This document shows, one piece after another, positions 5,454 through 5,834 of a stretch of DNA of 5,834 bases (position 1 is its first letter; each line of letters begins with the position of its first letter). The stretch is taken from the NCBI GenBank assembly GCA_016180145.1, contig JACPBT010000020.1, forward strand, positions 1-5,834, given 5' to 3'. The stretch is from Candidatus Woesearchaeota archaeon. GTDB taxonomy: Archaea; Nanobdellota; Nanobdellia; Woesearchaeales; UBA10216. The notes beneath the pieces are model-generated. The model did no database searches and was not told the origin of the DNA. It was given only the letters and a program-made list of their open reading frames with translations. Both the position numbers and the translations under genes were made by a program.

Positions 5454-5834
5454 ATGCCAGTATCAGAATCAGCGTGGAAAAAGAAACTCACCCCTGAACA
5501 GTATCGCATTCTTCGTGAGAAAGGGACAGAAGCCCCTTTTAGCGGAAAGTATGACAGGTTCTTTGACACAGGGAAATACAAATGCGCTGCCTGCGGCAAC
5601 GTCCTGTTCGCTTCAGAGACAAAATACGACTCCGGCTGCGGCTGGCCTGCTTTTTTTGAAGCCAATGAGGGCAGCATCACAACAAAGGATGACAGAAGCA
5701 TTGGAATGCGCAGGATAGAAGTAATGTGCAGGCGCTGCGGCTCTCACCTCGGCCACGTTTTTGATGATGGGCCGAAAGACATGGGCGGGAAGAGGTATTG
5801 CATCAACTCAGTTGCACTGAACTTTGTAAAGAAA
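5454..5834 (+). CDS. msrB: Peptide-methionine (R)-S-oxide reductase MsrB, zinc type, 3' end cut by window edge
   Basis: MsrB reduces methionine-R-sulfoxide in proteins, repairing oxidative damage, with thioredoxin or a similar donor. The 127 visible residues cover almost the whole fold; no stop is reached before the window ends, and family members are about 130-150 residues. The sequence starts SESAWKKKLTPEQYRILREKGTE-like, as usual for MsrB, then APFSGKYDRFFDTGKYKC. Two CxxC pairs bind the structural zinc (Cys44/Cys47 in CAAC, Cys92/Cys95 in CRRC). YDSGCGWPAF (58-67) carries Cys62, the expected resolving cysteine. GSHLGHVFDDG (96-106) holds the conserved histidines, and RYCIN (114-118) has catalytic Cys116. 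The 54-residue spacing from Cys62 to Cys116 fits the two-cysteine MsrB type. It follows the aldo/keto reductase by 10 nt. It may share that transcript or use its own TATA-like box. Confidence 0.95.
   Translation, partial: MPVSESAWKKKLTPEQYRILREKGTEAPFSGKYDRFFDTGKYKCAACGNVLFASETKYDSGCGWPAFFEANEGSITTKDDRSIGMRRIEVMCRRCGSHLGHVFDDGPKDMGGKRYCINSVALNFVKK

Noticed and set aside
5515..5718. Alternative plus-strand frame over msrB (5515-5718)
   Set aside because: MsrB in the neighbouring frame has its complete zinc and catalytic cysteines, so this frame is an overlap artefact.

Overview
The window reads as archaeal chromosome. It carries an archaeal-type replication factor C large subunit (clamp loader) and an ATP-dependent DNA ligase of the archaeal/eukaryotic type. 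Five of the six recognisable genes have a TATA-like box centred about 26-29 nt upstream of their ATG, the spacing expected for leaderless archaeal transcripts. Coding density is very high and intergenic gaps are tiny. The lineage cannot be fixed from sequence reading alone; a small-genome archaeon (for example a DPANN group) is a guess.

Layout: on the minus strand, reading right to left, a nitroreductase-family flavoprotein (start at 1776) leads into rfcL (start at 1110), which runs off the left edge of the window. There is no stop codon between them: one reading frame stays open from 1776 to position 1. A divergent promoter region of about 100 bp (1777-1879) separates this block from a plus-strand run: a HAD-superfamily phosphatase (1880-2671), ATP-dependent DNA ligase (2697-4448), an aldo/keto reductase overlapping the ligase by ATGA (4445-5443), and a zinc-type methionine sulfoxide reductase B (5454 to the right edge, stop not reached).

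Functionally, RfcL and the ligase belong to DNA replication and repair: RFC loads the PCNA clamp and the ligase seals nicks, in many archaea on PCNA. The nitroreductase, aldo/keto reductase and MsrB are redox enzymes, and MsrB repairs oxidised methionine. The HAD phosphatase has all catalytic motifs but no assignable substrate. This is a replication plus redox housekeeping neighbourhood. No mobile element, CRISPR array, RNA gene or defence system was seen.

The two points most worth a second look are the uninterrupted nitroreductase-RfcL frame (true fusion, readthrough, or a one-base error in a G run) and the opposite third-codon-position bias of rfcL and the ligase, which makes the plus strand T/G-rich in both.
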